Assembly: GCF_000969885.1 (NCBI RefSeq)
Contig: NZ_CP009501.1
Location: forward strand, 1,178,001-1,242,000
Direction: 5' to 3'
Length of the DNA: 64,000 nucleotides
Origin: Methanosarcina thermophila TM-1
GTDB lineage: Archaea > Halobacteriota > Methanosarcinia > Methanosarcinales > Methanosarcinaceae
The translations under genes and the position numbers were made by a program. This document shows positions 17,889-26,021 of the stretch, piece after piece. Within the stretch, counting starts at the first letter, position 1. Every line of letters begins with the position of its first letter. The notes under the pieces were generated by a model that saw only the letters and a program-made list of their open reading frames with translations, made no database searches and had not been told where the DNA came from.

Positions 17889-18132
17889 CCATTTATTAAT
17901 TGTTCATTATTGCTTAAGAGAATTTTCTTTAAGATTGCCAGATGGGTTTTTGAAGAACTGGATAAAATTAAGATACTGCTTCATCGCTTGAAAATATCTG
18001 GTTAAAAATTTATCAATCTAAGATTATTTGAAAACTTTGTCGATTGAGGATGCATAAATTGAATTAATTATTGAAAGTTTTTATTAAATCTTTTAGAAAA
18101 ATTAATAAAGCATGTTACAAGAATAATGTCAA

Positions 18133-19068
18133 ATGTTACTGGACGCCTTTGTGGACTCGGTTGAGTATCTTTTAAAAACGGGTCCCTCAATAATCCTGGG
18201 GGTTATCCTTGCAGAACTTCTTGTAAGCCTAGGCTGGTTCTATAAATTTGATTTTCTGGTAAGCCCGATCACAAACTACGCCCATCTCAGAAAAGAATGC
18301 GGTGTGGGCTTCCTTACAGCTTTTGCATCCACATCGTCAGCAAATGCTTCGCTTAAAAGCATGTACGACGGAGGAATGATAAAAGAAGACGAACTGGTAA
18401 TAGCCGCGGTTCTTAACTCCTTCCCTGCCATTGTCATGCACTGGAGAACCCTGATCCCAATACTTGTGCCCCTGCTCGGCACAACCGGGATTATCTACGT
18501 GGGACTGATAACTCTCGTTGGCTTTGTAAAAACCCTGATAGTACTTATCGCCGGTCATTTCCTGCTTAAAGGAGAGAAAGTATATTTCGATGAGTTTGAG
18601 AAGAAAGAAGCCCCAGAATTAAAAATAGCCTTTAAGGAAAGCCTGAAAACCTCAAAGAAAACCATAACCAGAATTTTCAAAGTGATGGTGCCCGTAACCA
18701 TCCTTGTTTTTATCCTGACAGACCTGGGAGTGTTTGATTCCCTCGGCTCGTTTCTTAAACCTATTTCGGAGTACCTTCCCGTGCCTGTGGAAGGGCTCCC
18801 GGTAATTGCAGCCCTTTTTGCAAGCCATCTTGCAGCCTACACGCTAGCAGCAAGCCTCATGGAACAGGGAATCCTGAGCGGCATTGAAGTCATAATTGTC
18901 CTGCTGGTAGGCAATATTATAACAAGCCTCGGAACCCTGAGAATCTATATCCCGCATTACGTGGGAATCTTCGGTCCCAAGATAGGGATGAAAACTATCC
19001 TGATTTCTCAGGTTCTAAGGCTGCTCGTTCTGATTGGGATCACAGGAATAGTTATAATGATTTATTAA
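18133..19068 (+). CDS. Multi-pass membrane protein with nucleoside-recognition (gate) domains
   Basis: This 311-aa protein has about eight hydrophobic segments arranged as two similar halves. Features such as FASTSSANASLKSMYDGG near residue 60, AVLNSFPAIVMHWR and LFASHLAAYTLAASLMEQG match the gate/nucleoside-recognition family of membrane proteins, some of which move ions or solutes. The substrate cannot be told from sequence. It stands alone on the plus strand, divergent from the UbiB-type gene and convergent with a small hypothetical gene. Confidence 0.75.
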   Translation: MLLDAFVDSVEYLLKTGPSIILGVILAELLVSLGWFYKFDFLVSPITNYAHLRKECGVGFLTAFASTSSANASLKSMYDGGMIKEDELVIAAVLNSFPAIVMHWRTLIPILVPLLGTTGIIYVGLITLVGFVKTLIVLIAGHFLLKGEKVYFDEFEKKEAPELKIAFKESLKTSKKTITRIFKVMVPVTILVFILTDLGVFDSLGSFLKPISEYLPVPVEGLPVIAALFASHLAAYTLAASLMEQGILSGIEVIIVLLVGNIITSLGTLRIYIPHYVGIFGPKIGMKTILISQVLRLLVLIGITGIVIMIY

Positions 19069-19099
19069 GGTGAAAATAAATTTAGTAATTTAATTAAAC

Positions 19100-19294
19100 T
19101 CACGATTTAGCAACTGTTATTGTGTCTATCTTAAATTTCTCAAGTTCCTGTACTAGATTGCTTGGGAGTTCGCTTATTTTATACTCCTTGCCTTCAGTTT
19201 TATTATTCAAAGCTTCGAGGAATAAGTCAAAATATTTCTCATCATTTTTGCCTTTCGACAACGATATAAATTTTGCTAATTGCTCATTATCCAT
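19100..19294 (-). CDS. Small hypothetical protein
   Basis: This 64-aa, Lys- and Glu-rich protein reads MDNEQLAKFISLSKG and ends FKIDTITVAKS. It is soluble and probably helical, with no motif I recognise. I chose the ATG at 19294; another ATG three codons upstream is possible and neither has a strong ribosome binding site. It is convergent with the gate-domain gene and divergent from the reductase gene at 19375. The reading frame looks protein-like but support is modest. Confidence 0.45.
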   Translation of the reverse strand: MDNEQLAKFISLSKGKNDEKYFDLFLEALNNKTEGKEYKISELPSNLVQELEKFKIDTITVAKS

Positions 19295-19374
19295 TTTCCA
19301 CATTCGGAAAATCAGAATCGCATTCCAGAAACAGGAAAATAATTTAATGTATCCGTCACAAGTATCTTATTGAG

Positions 19375-20522
19375 ATGACGCCGCATTTCGAAAGTCTTGA
19401 TTATATCAAAAATTCGTATAGCTCGCGAATTTGCCAGATAGCACAGGAAAAAAAGCCGGAAAGAAGATAGTTGGGACTTTATGCCTGTTTGTGCCTGATG
19501 AGATCATCTTTGCAGCAGGTGCTGACCGTGTTATTCTCTGTAGGGGTAAAAACGATACCGTAGCCATAGCAGAGCAGTATTTGCCAAGAAACATCTGTCC
19601 TCTTGTCAAATCTTCCTTTGGATCAATTGTTAATGACGGCTGCTCGGGTGTAAAATCCTGCTCTCATTTCAGCCTTGTAGATATGATCGTCGCTGAGAAT
19701 ACCTGTGATAGTAAAAAAAAGATGTATGAATTACTGGGAAATTATATCCCTACCTATGTACTCGATCTCCCGCAGAGACCTGATAGCCCGGAAGCTATAA
19801 AATATTTTTTGGGAGAGCTTAACAGATTCAAGGGCGTAATGGAACAGTTGACTGGTAATAAGGTCACTGATGAGCAGTTAAAAAAGGAAATAAAATCCCT
19901 GAACGAGACAAGACAGCTACTTCACAGGCTTTATGACCTGAGAAAAGCAGACCCTCCATTGATTAGTGACCTTGATGTCCTGAAGATAATGCAGAAACAG
20001 TACTTCCTCTCGCCTGAGGAATTTAAAAAATCTCTTCTCATGCTTATCAATGAAGCGAAACATGTTAAGGTGAATTTGCCACAAAAACCCAGAATAATGA
20101 TATCCGGTTGTCCGATGGCTGGCGGCAACACAAAAGTGTCGGAAATAATAGAGAACAGGGGCGGCGTTATAGTTGTGGAGGAAAGCTGTACAGGCACAAG
20201 ATCTTTCTGGGACCTGGTTGACGAAAACAAAGATCCGATGACTGCACTGGCTGAACGCTACCTCAAAATACCCTGCTCCTGTATGACGCCCAACGATAGA
20301 CGTATAGATAATATTCTGGAGCTTGCAAAAGATTTTAAAGTCGATGGTGTGGTGTATTATACTCTGCAGTTCTGCCATGGCTATAACATCGAGAAGTATA
20401 AGGTACAGCAGGCGCTGAAGAAAACAGGGATACCAATGCTTTCTATCGAAACTGACTATAGCAGTTCGGATATTGAACAGATCGGACTTCGGGTAGACGC
20501 TTTTATGGAGATGCTTTCATGA
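19375..20522 (+). CDS. BcrC/BadD/HgdB family reductase, double-cubane type, with apparent -1 frameshift
   Basis: The gene reads MTPHFESLDYIKNSYSS and on to QIAQEKK in one frame from ATG 19375, which then hits TAG at 19468. The rest of the protein (AGKKIVGTLCLFVPDEII onward) is in the -1 frame to 20522. The switch falls on GAA AAA AAG (19447-19455), containing the slippery heptamer A AAA AAG in an A7 run. Joined, the product is 382 aa, about the length of double-cubane cluster proteins (YjiM type). Conserved cysteines include NICPLV, NDGCSGVKSCSHF, ISGCPMAGG and IPCSC. A single subunit plus one activase favours the double-cubane reductase over two-subunit acyl-CoA dehydratases. Alternatives to recoding are a missing base (A8 to A7) or inactivation. 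Confidence 0.7.
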
Positions 20523-21280
20523 TCTCAGCAGGAATAGATTCAGGTTCAGCCACCACAAAAGCCGTCCTTCTTAACGACGTTAAGATAGTCGCCAGCGTGG
20601 TATTACCAACCACATTTGATTTGTTATCCGCTGCAGAAAATGCATATAAAAAAGCGCTTGCTGATGCAGGAATTGATAGAAATTCTGTGAGCGGAGTGTA
20701 TGCGACCGGATATGGAAGGAATAGCATAAAATTTGCCGACAAAACCATAAGCGAAATTACTGCTCATGCAATGGGTGCTCACTATCTTTATCCTGATGTC
20801 AGCGGAATTATTGACATTGGAGGTCAGGATAGCAAGGTTATTCTGGTTAACGATGGCAAAGTGACCGATTTTTTAATGAACGACAAGTGCGCGGCTGGCA
20901 CAGGTAAATTCTTAGAGTACACTGCAAAGGCTCTTGAGGTTCCTTTAGAGGAATTGGGGCCCCTTGCGCTAGCCTCAGAAAAACCCGCCAGTATAACAAG
21001 CATGTGTACTGTATTTGCCGAGTCCGAGGTTATATCTCTCCGAGCGAGAGGATTTAAAAAAGAGGATATTGCTGCCGGACTAATTGAAAGCATAGCTAGA
21101 AGAGTTGCTACCATGGCACGACAGATTGGATTAAAGCAGAACCTGGCTTTCGTAGGAGGTGTGGCAAAGAACGCCGGGATTAAGGTATTTCTGGAAAAAG
21201 AGCTGGGCACCTCACTCTATGTACCCCCTGAGCCGCAGATAACGGGAGCACTTGGGGCTGCACTTTACGGCATCAGTTAA
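20519..21280 (+). CDS. ATP-dependent activase of the double-cubane/acyl-CoA dehydratase family
   Basis: This 253-aa ASKHA-fold protein starts MISAGIDSGSATTKAVLL with the phosphate-binding loop. Its DIGGQDSKV and FVGGVAKNAG motifs bind ATP. NDKCAAGTGKFLEYTA and ITSMCTVFAESEV supply the two cysteines that, one pair per homodimer, bind a bridging [4Fe-4S] cluster. Such proteins (HgdC, BcrD, YjiL type) use ATP hydrolysis to push one low-potential electron into their partner enzyme. The start overlaps the partner stop by ATGA, so translation is coupled. The gene is intact even though its partner shows a frameshift. Confidence 0.9.
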   Translation: MISAGIDSGSATTKAVLLNDVKIVASVVLPTTFDLLSAAENAYKKALADAGIDRNSVSGVYATGYGRNSIKFADKTISEITAHAMGAHYLYPDVSGIIDIGGQDSKVILVNDGKVTDFLMNDKCAAGTGKFLEYTAKALEVPLEELGPLALASEKPASITSMCTVFAESEVISLRARGFKKEDIAAGLIESIARRVATMARQIGLKQNLAFVGGVAKNAGIKVFLEKELGTSLYVPPEPQITGALGAALYGIS

Positions 21281-21324
21281 AGCCAAGAGGTCTATCTTTT
21301 GTTTCACATATGCCAGATTTAAGA

Positions 21325-21924
21325 CTATGGTTTTGCTCGAATCTTCCTGAAAACATCCCTGAAAGCCAGGCTTTTCTCTTCCTTAATCGTGAATCCGGCT
21401 TTTTTGATATTCCTCACAGTATCTCGTGTAGTATGATCTCCAAGCAGGAAAAATAGAACCGGATTAATCAAATGTTCCATAAGATCAAAAAAAGGGGAAC
21501 TGCTGTGTACGTGTTCAAGTGCTATCAGTTCCCCGGATGGTTTTAGAACGCGCTTCATTTCCTTAAGAGCTTTTACAGGGTCAGGGATTGTGCAGAGCAC
21601 GAAAGTCGTTACCACGTAATCGAAGCTGTTGTCCGGGAAATCAAGCTGTTCGGCATCCATAGGATAAAGAGTGACGTTTTTCATGGTTTTCGCTTTTTCC
21701 CGGGCTTTCCTGAGCATTTTTTCGCTTTTATCAATTCCTATCACCCGGCAGCCTGCTGGATAATAAATCAGGTTTCTTCCCGTGCCAACCCCGACATCCA
21801 GAACTTTTCCGCTCAGGTTTGAAAGAGCTTCTTTTCTCCATTTCCGGAAAAAGAAAAGCTCCAGAGGCAGGTCTATCAGCTCATATATTGGTGCGATTCG
21901 GTTATACTTTGAGACAAAGGACAT
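21325..21924 (-). CDS. SAM-dependent methyltransferase (class I, UbiE-like)
   Basis: This 199-aa protein has the class I methyltransferase fold: VLDVGVGTGRNLIYYP (motif I, SAM binding), VIGIDKSEKMLRKA (acidic end of strand 2), MDAEQLDFPDNSFDYVVTTFVLC and KRVLKPSGELIALEHV. This order is typical of UbiE/Methyltransf_11 proteins. The substrate is not predictable. It is convergent with the activase gene and has no operon partner. A hydrophobic stretch near the C-terminus (NPVLFFLLG) may contact a lipid substrate. Confidence 0.85.
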   Translation of the reverse strand: MSFVSKYNRIAPIYELIDLPLELFFFRKWRKEALSNLSGKVLDVGVGTGRNLIYYPAGCRVIGIDKSEKMLRKAREKAKTMKNVTLYPMDAEQLDFPDNSFDYVVTTFVLCTIPDPVKALKEMKRVLKPSGELIALEHVHSSSPFFDLMEHLINPVLFFLLGDHTTRDTVRNIKKAGFTIKEEKSLAFRDVFRKIRAKP

Positions 21925-22278
21925 TAGACAAATTTACGCTTTCCTTATGATTAGCTTTTTGGGATACCGGAAGAAAAAAGTATTTATCAGGTACTGTCCG
22001 CCTGCTATCATTGTCCTGCATGAGAACTTCGGGAAACCGATTCATATTTAAGCGTTAGAATTAATACCACGCTACAAAGCTTACACTAAATATAACATTA
22101 AATTTTACATTAAGTCCCTCACTAAATTTCACATTAAATCGTGAATTAGACTCATAGATAATATCGAATTAGAAATTATTACTTACAGGCGTTGAGACAA
22201 ATTCCCAAACATTGTTACTCCTAAAGAAATTGTACTCTTACCGATTAATTTCACAAGAACCAGAAAGAGGAAAACCCT
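21925..22278. other. Intergenic region between the methyltransferase and argH
   Basis: It carries divergent promoters for the two flanking genes. No convincing gene is present. A short AT-rich motif (ACATTAAA with variations) recurs at about 22090-22140. A ribosome binding site AGAGG precedes argH. Confidence 0.4.
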
Positions 22279-23754
22279 ATGAGCAATATTTTACGCAGAG
22301 GCAGGCTGGAAGCCGCCCAGGATGAAGAAATCTTACGCTACACATCCTCTATGGAAGCTGACAGGTGGATATTTGATGCTGATATAGTGGTGGATCTTGC
22401 CCACACGGTAATGCTGAGAGAGCAGGGCATTATAAACCGGGAAGACTGCAGCAAAATTCTTAACGGACTTTTGAAAATCAGGGAAGAAGGAATGGAAAAG
22501 CTCGATTTCAACTATGAAGACATTCATATATCTCTTGAGTCGAGACTCATCGATCTGGTCGGGGAAGATGTAGGAGGCAGGATGCACTCGGGACGTTCAA
22601 GAAATGATGAGGTTGCAACCTGTATCAGACTCGTGCTAAGGGAGGAACTGATAGGGTTGCTTGAAGAAATCCATGAGCTGAGGCAAACCCTTCTAACCCT
22701 TGCAGAAAAACATACTGATACGCTCATGCCTGGTTTCACTCACCTGCAGCATGCCCAGCCGACAACACTTGCCCATCACCTCTGCGCCCACGAAGCTGCT
22801 CTTGGCAGAGATTTCGACAGAATTCTGGGCGCTTATTCAAGAGTAAATCTCTGCCCGCTTGGGGCTGCAGCTTTTGCTTCCACTGGTTTTAACCTGAACA
22901 GGAGAAGAACCCAGGAACTCCTGGGCTTTGCAGGTCTGCTTGAGAACTCAATGGATGCGGTCAGCAGCCGTGACTTTCTTATTGAATGCTCCTCGAGCTT
23001 TACAAATCTCATGATAAACCTGAGCCGCATGGCAGAAGAGCTTGTAATCTGGTCCTCTTCCGAATTTAATTTCATAGAACTGGACGATATGTACGCTTCT
23101 ACCTCCTCGATTATGCCGCAGAAGAAAAACCCGGATACCGTCGAACTTATGCGCGGGAAAACAGGAGTAGCCGTGGGAGCACTTATGTCCCTGATTACGA
23201 TCTGCAAGGGGCTTCCCCTGAGTTATAACCGTGACCTGCAGGAAGCAACCCCGAATATCTGGCGGTCCGTAGAAACGGTAAGGGCTTCAGTAAGGATAAT
23301 GGAAGGAATAATAAAAACCATGAAAATCCGTACTGAAGTGCTCGCTGCCCAATCAGTCACAGGTTTTACGACAGCTACCGAACTTGCAGATACCTTTGTC
23401 CGGGAAACCGGAATTCCTTTCAGGACTGCTCACCAGATCGTAGGCATGCTTGCAAGAGAAATGGAAAAGCCCACTCTGGAAAAGATTGATTCTGTAGCCG
23501 AAATTGTGCTGGGTGAATCGCTTTCAAGCCGTGGGCTCACGGAAAAGATGGTAAAAGAAGCCCTTAATCCGGTATCAAACATAAAGCGAAGAAATATTGC
23601 TGGGGGACCTGCTCCCGAAGAGATGCAAAGGTATCTCTCAAGAAGGCGTACTGAACTCGAACTTAACAGGCAGGAAATTGCAACCCTGCGAGATGTCACA
23701 GATTCGGCTTTTGAGAACCTGCTTGCAGTTGTTAATGAGTACAGGAAAGTTTGA
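22279..23754 (+). CDS. argH: Argininosuccinate lyase
   Basis: This 491-aa enzyme splits argininosuccinate to arginine and fumarate, the last step of arginine synthesis. Visible signatures are MHSGRSRNDEVATCIRL near residue 95, the TFTHLQ-like GFTHLQHAQPTTLAHHL and the lyase signature SSIMPQKKNPDTVELMRGK. Length and motif order match the fumarase/aspartase superfamily ArgH. An AGAGG ribosome binding site lies before ATG 22279. The 28-29-bp repeats that follow separate it from gatD. Confidence 0.96.
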   Translation: MSNILRRGRLEAAQDEEILRYTSSMEADRWIFDADIVVDLAHTVMLREQGIINREDCSKILNGLLKIREEGMEKLDFNYEDIHISLESRLIDLVGEDVGGRMHSGRSRNDEVATCIRLVLREELIGLLEEIHELRQTLLTLAEKHTDTLMPGFTHLQHAQPTTLAHHLCAHEAALGRDFDRILGAYSRVNLCPLGAAAFASTGFNLNRRRTQELLGFAGLLENSMDAVSSRDFLIECSSSFTNLMINLSRMAEELVIWSSSEFNFIELDDMYASTSSIMPQKKNPDTVELMRGKTGVAVGALMSLITICKGLPLSYNRDLQEATPNIWRSVETVRASVRIMEGIIKTMKIRTEVLAAQSVTGFTTATELADTFVRETGIPFRTAHQIVGMLAREMEKPTLEKIDSVAEIVLGESLSSRGLTEKMVKEALNPVSNIKRRNIAGGPAPEEMQRYLSRRRTELELNRQEIATLRDVTDSAFENLLAVVNEYRKV

Positions 23755-23835
23755 GCTGTGGTAGAGCAAACCAGTAATTAATACGCTTTATATTAATTAA
23801 TATAAAGTTAATGTTAATAAGGTATATACAGCATG

Positions 23836-23930
23836 TATTAGCACATTCAGTATTAATAAATTGATATTAGCACGCCTAGTATGATGAACTGATATTAGCA
23901 CGCTTAGTAATGATAAGCTGATATTAGCAC
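23836..23930. repeat. Tandem 28-29-bp repeats upstream of gatD
   Basis: TATTAGCAC recurs at 23836, 23865, 23893 and 23922, each followed by related sequence (G-C-C/T-TAGTA, then TGAT and CTGA-like ends). Three full units and one partial copy fill the argH-gatD spacer. Confidence 0.75.
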
Positions 23931-23978
23931 CAATATTGTTTAACTCAGCATTTTAAAAATTATCGCAAGGGATTATTT

Positions 23979-25253
23979 ATGGAATTCAAACAGGGCGACA
24001 GGGTACGCATTGAAAAGAACGGCACTGTATATGAAGGCAGAGTAATGCCGTCTATGGAAGGATATATAACAATAAAAATGGACAACGGTTATAATGCCGG
24101 ATTTTCCACAGACAGGGTAAAGATAACACTTCTGGAAGGTAATGGAGAAAGCACAAACGGAGGCGAAAACAGCGCGAAAGAATCCAGGGAGACGGGAGAG
24201 GAAGTCACAAAGCCTGGAAAAAAGCTTCCAAAGGTTGCTATCCTTTCCACAGGCGGAACTATTGCTAGCAAAGTCGACTATCGGACAGGCGCAGTAACAT
24301 CACAGTTTACAGCTGATGATATTCTTGCAGCTATCCCTGAACTTAAAGAGATAGCCGATTTTAAAGGCAGGGTAATCTCAAGTATCCTCTCAGAGAATAT
24401 GGATGTCGGAGCCTGGGAAAAACTTGCCAGCGCTGTCGTAGAAGAAATAAAAGACGGTGCTGATGGTATAATTATAACCCACGGGACAGACACCATGATG
24501 TACACGGCTGCTGCCCTCTCCTTCATGATCGAGACACCTGTACCCATTGTCCTAGTAGGTTCCCAGAGAAGTGCAGACCGTCCCAGCAGTGATAGTGCCA
24601 TGAATGCAATCTGTGCAGCCCGTGTTGCAGTAAGCGATATTGCTGAGGTTTCGGTTGTCATGCACGGAACAACCTCGGACGATTACTGTGAGATCCACCG
24701 CGGAACCAAAGTCAGGAAAATGCATACTTCCCGCAGGGATGCTTTCAAGTCCATAAATTCCCTTCCTATAGGAACTGTGGATTATAATACAGGGGAAATA
24801 AAAACTTTCACTAATTATATAAAACGTGGAGAGAGACCTCTCAAATTTAAGCCAGGTATGGAGCCTAAATGTGCCCTTGTTAAATTTACACCGGATGCAG
24901 ACCCTGATATTCTTGACTATTATATCAGAGGCGGATACAGAGGACTGGTTCTTGAAGGTACGGGTCTCGGGCACGTTTCTACTAAGTGGGTTCCCCTTAT
25001 CCAGAAAGCCACGGATTCAAAGATACCTGTTGTAGTAACATCCCAGTGCCTTAATGGCAGAGTTTGTGACCGCGTTTATAATACAGGCCGTGATATGCTG
25101 AAAGCCGGTGCAATCGAAGGTGAAGATACCCTGCCCGAAACCGCCCTTGTTAAACTTATGTGGGTACTTGGACAGACCGATGAGTACAATGAAGCTATTA
25201 GCATGCTCAGGGAAAATCTCAGTGGAGAGATCACCGAGTGCTGTTTTAAGTAA
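23979..25253 (+). CDS. gatD: Glu-tRNA(Gln) amidotransferase subunit D
   Basis: This 424-aa protein is the glutaminase subunit of archaeal GatDE, which converts Glu-tRNA(Gln) to Gln-tRNA(Gln). An N-terminal small beta domain (about 1-65, [20 protein letters not shown]) and a charged linker precede an L-asparaginase-like core: [29 protein letters not shown] and [16 protein letters not shown] carry the catalytic Thr, Asp and Lys type residues. GatD is specific to archaea. The partner gatE is not in this window. The start follows CGCAAGGGATT upstream. Confidence 0.95.
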   Translation: MEFKQGDRVRIEKNGTVYEGRVMPSMEGYITIKMDNGYNAGFSTDRVKITLLEGNGESTNGGENSAKESRETGEEVTKPGKKLPKVAILSTGGTIASKVDYRTGAVTSQFTADDILAAIPELKEIADFKGRVISSILSENMDVGAWEKLASAVVEEIKDGADGIIITHGTDTMMYTAAALSFMIETPVPIVLVGSQRSADRPSSDSAMNAICAARVAVSDIAEVSVVMHGTTSDDYCEIHRGTKVRKMHTSRRDAFKSINSLPIGTVDYNTGEIKTFTNYIKRGERPLKFKPGMEPKCALVKFTPDADPDILDYYIRGGYRGLVLEGTGLGHVSTKWVPLIQKATDSKIPVVVTSQCLNGRVCDRVYNTGRDMLKAGAIEGEDTLPETALVKLMWVLGQTDEYNEAISMLRENLSGEITECCFK

Positions 25254-25298
25254 AAGAAGTCAAAAAAATTCAGAGAATCATGCTAAGAAGAAAAAAAC

Positions 25299-25330
25299 TA
25301 ACCCCTTCAGGGGTTAATTTTCAATTTTTA
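25299..25330 (+). terminator. gatD terminator
   Basis: TAACCCC and GGGGTTA form a perfect 7-bp stem around the loop TTCA, followed by ATTTTCAATTTTTA. A second hairpin (AAAGGA with TCCTTT) follows at about 25332-25347. Confidence 0.7.
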
Positions 25331-25423
25331 AAAGGAATGAGTCCTTTAAGGATTAGATCTGTAATTTCCGTCTTTCATTATAATTTTTTTATGTATCCAG
25401 CCATGATGCAATGGTTTATTAAA

Positions 25424-25521
25424 ATCTGTAATTAAGATCTGTAATTAAGATCTGTAATTAAGATCTGTAATTAAGATCTGTAATTAAGATCTGTAATTAA
25501 GATCTGTAATTAAGATCTGTA
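25424..25521. repeat. Eight tandem 13-bp repeats
   Basis: ATCTGTAATTAAG recurs at exactly 13-base steps from 25424 to 25502, with the last copy (25515) diverging after ATCTGTA. A single extra copy of ATCTGTAATT lies at 25357. The array sits about 140 bases before the TATA box of the symporter operon. Confidence 0.85.
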
Positions 25522-25658
25522 TATGGATTCAGAATACTGGTTTCATCCAAGCTAGATTTACCGCTATTTCCAGCCTGTGAGTTCAATTATTAAATGATAG
25601 AACCTGTTGATATGCTATGATTTACGATGTCACTTTATACCGTAATTTTCTTTACTCA

Positions 25659-25672
25659 ATATATTTAAATAA
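25659..25672 (+). promoter_or_regulatory. TATA box of the symporter operon
   Basis: ATATATTTAAATAA lies about 90 bases before the 52-aa accessory gene; a leader of about 65 bases follows and ends in the strong ribosome binding site GGAAGGTG (25746-25753). Confidence 0.55.
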
Positions 25673-25759
25673 CAAAAAGCATTAATGTACAATGCTAACA
25701 AGTGTCATGTTAGCTATTATCAAGTTAATGTCATCAGGAAATTCAGGAAGGTGCTATAG

Positions 25760-25918
25760 ATGCTCGGAATAAATGATCCATTTATCTGGCTTGGGTATCT
25801 TGCCAGTATATTAAGTGCACTCTTGTGCCTGGTTTATGGAGCCTACCACTGGAGAGGCGGAGACGAGGAACAGATGGTAAAGAGCAGCGCTAAAAAGGTA
25901 GCGACCCAGGATCAATAA
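25760..25918 (+). CDS. Symporter small accessory protein
   Basis: This 52-aa protein begins MLGINDPFIWLGYLASILS, has a single transmembrane helix (about 9-28) with a YGAYHWRGG turn, and a basic tail (KSSAKKVATQDQ). A strong ribosome binding site (GGAAGGTG) supports the start. Small proteins of this form sit directly before sodium:solute symporter genes in many prokaryotes; this one is about 100 bases before such a gene. It probably associates with the transporter, by analogy. Confidence 0.75.
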   Translation: MLGINDPFIWLGYLASILSALLCLVYGAYHWRGGDEEQMVKSSAKKVATQDQ

Positions 25919-26021
25919 AACTGGAGACAGAATTAAGATTGATATAAAAGCTCAGGTTAAATCGGATTTTTGAAAAAACCTGAGAAAAACAGTATTAGAA
26001 TTATTCTGGAATGATCTCATC

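Noticed and set aside
19468-19470. TAG in the reductase gene as a pyrrolysine codon
   Set aside because: Reading through the TAG stays in the wrong frame; homology continues in the -1 frame.
23865-23925. Resemblance of the gatD repeats to C/D box sRNA motifs (ATGATGA and CTGA)
   Set aside because: The boxes are too closely spaced in the first unit and recur only because the repeat unit contains them; no guide region can be defined.
25424-25521. CRISPR-like array
   Set aside because: The 13-bp units are head-to-tail without unique spacers and no cas genes are near.
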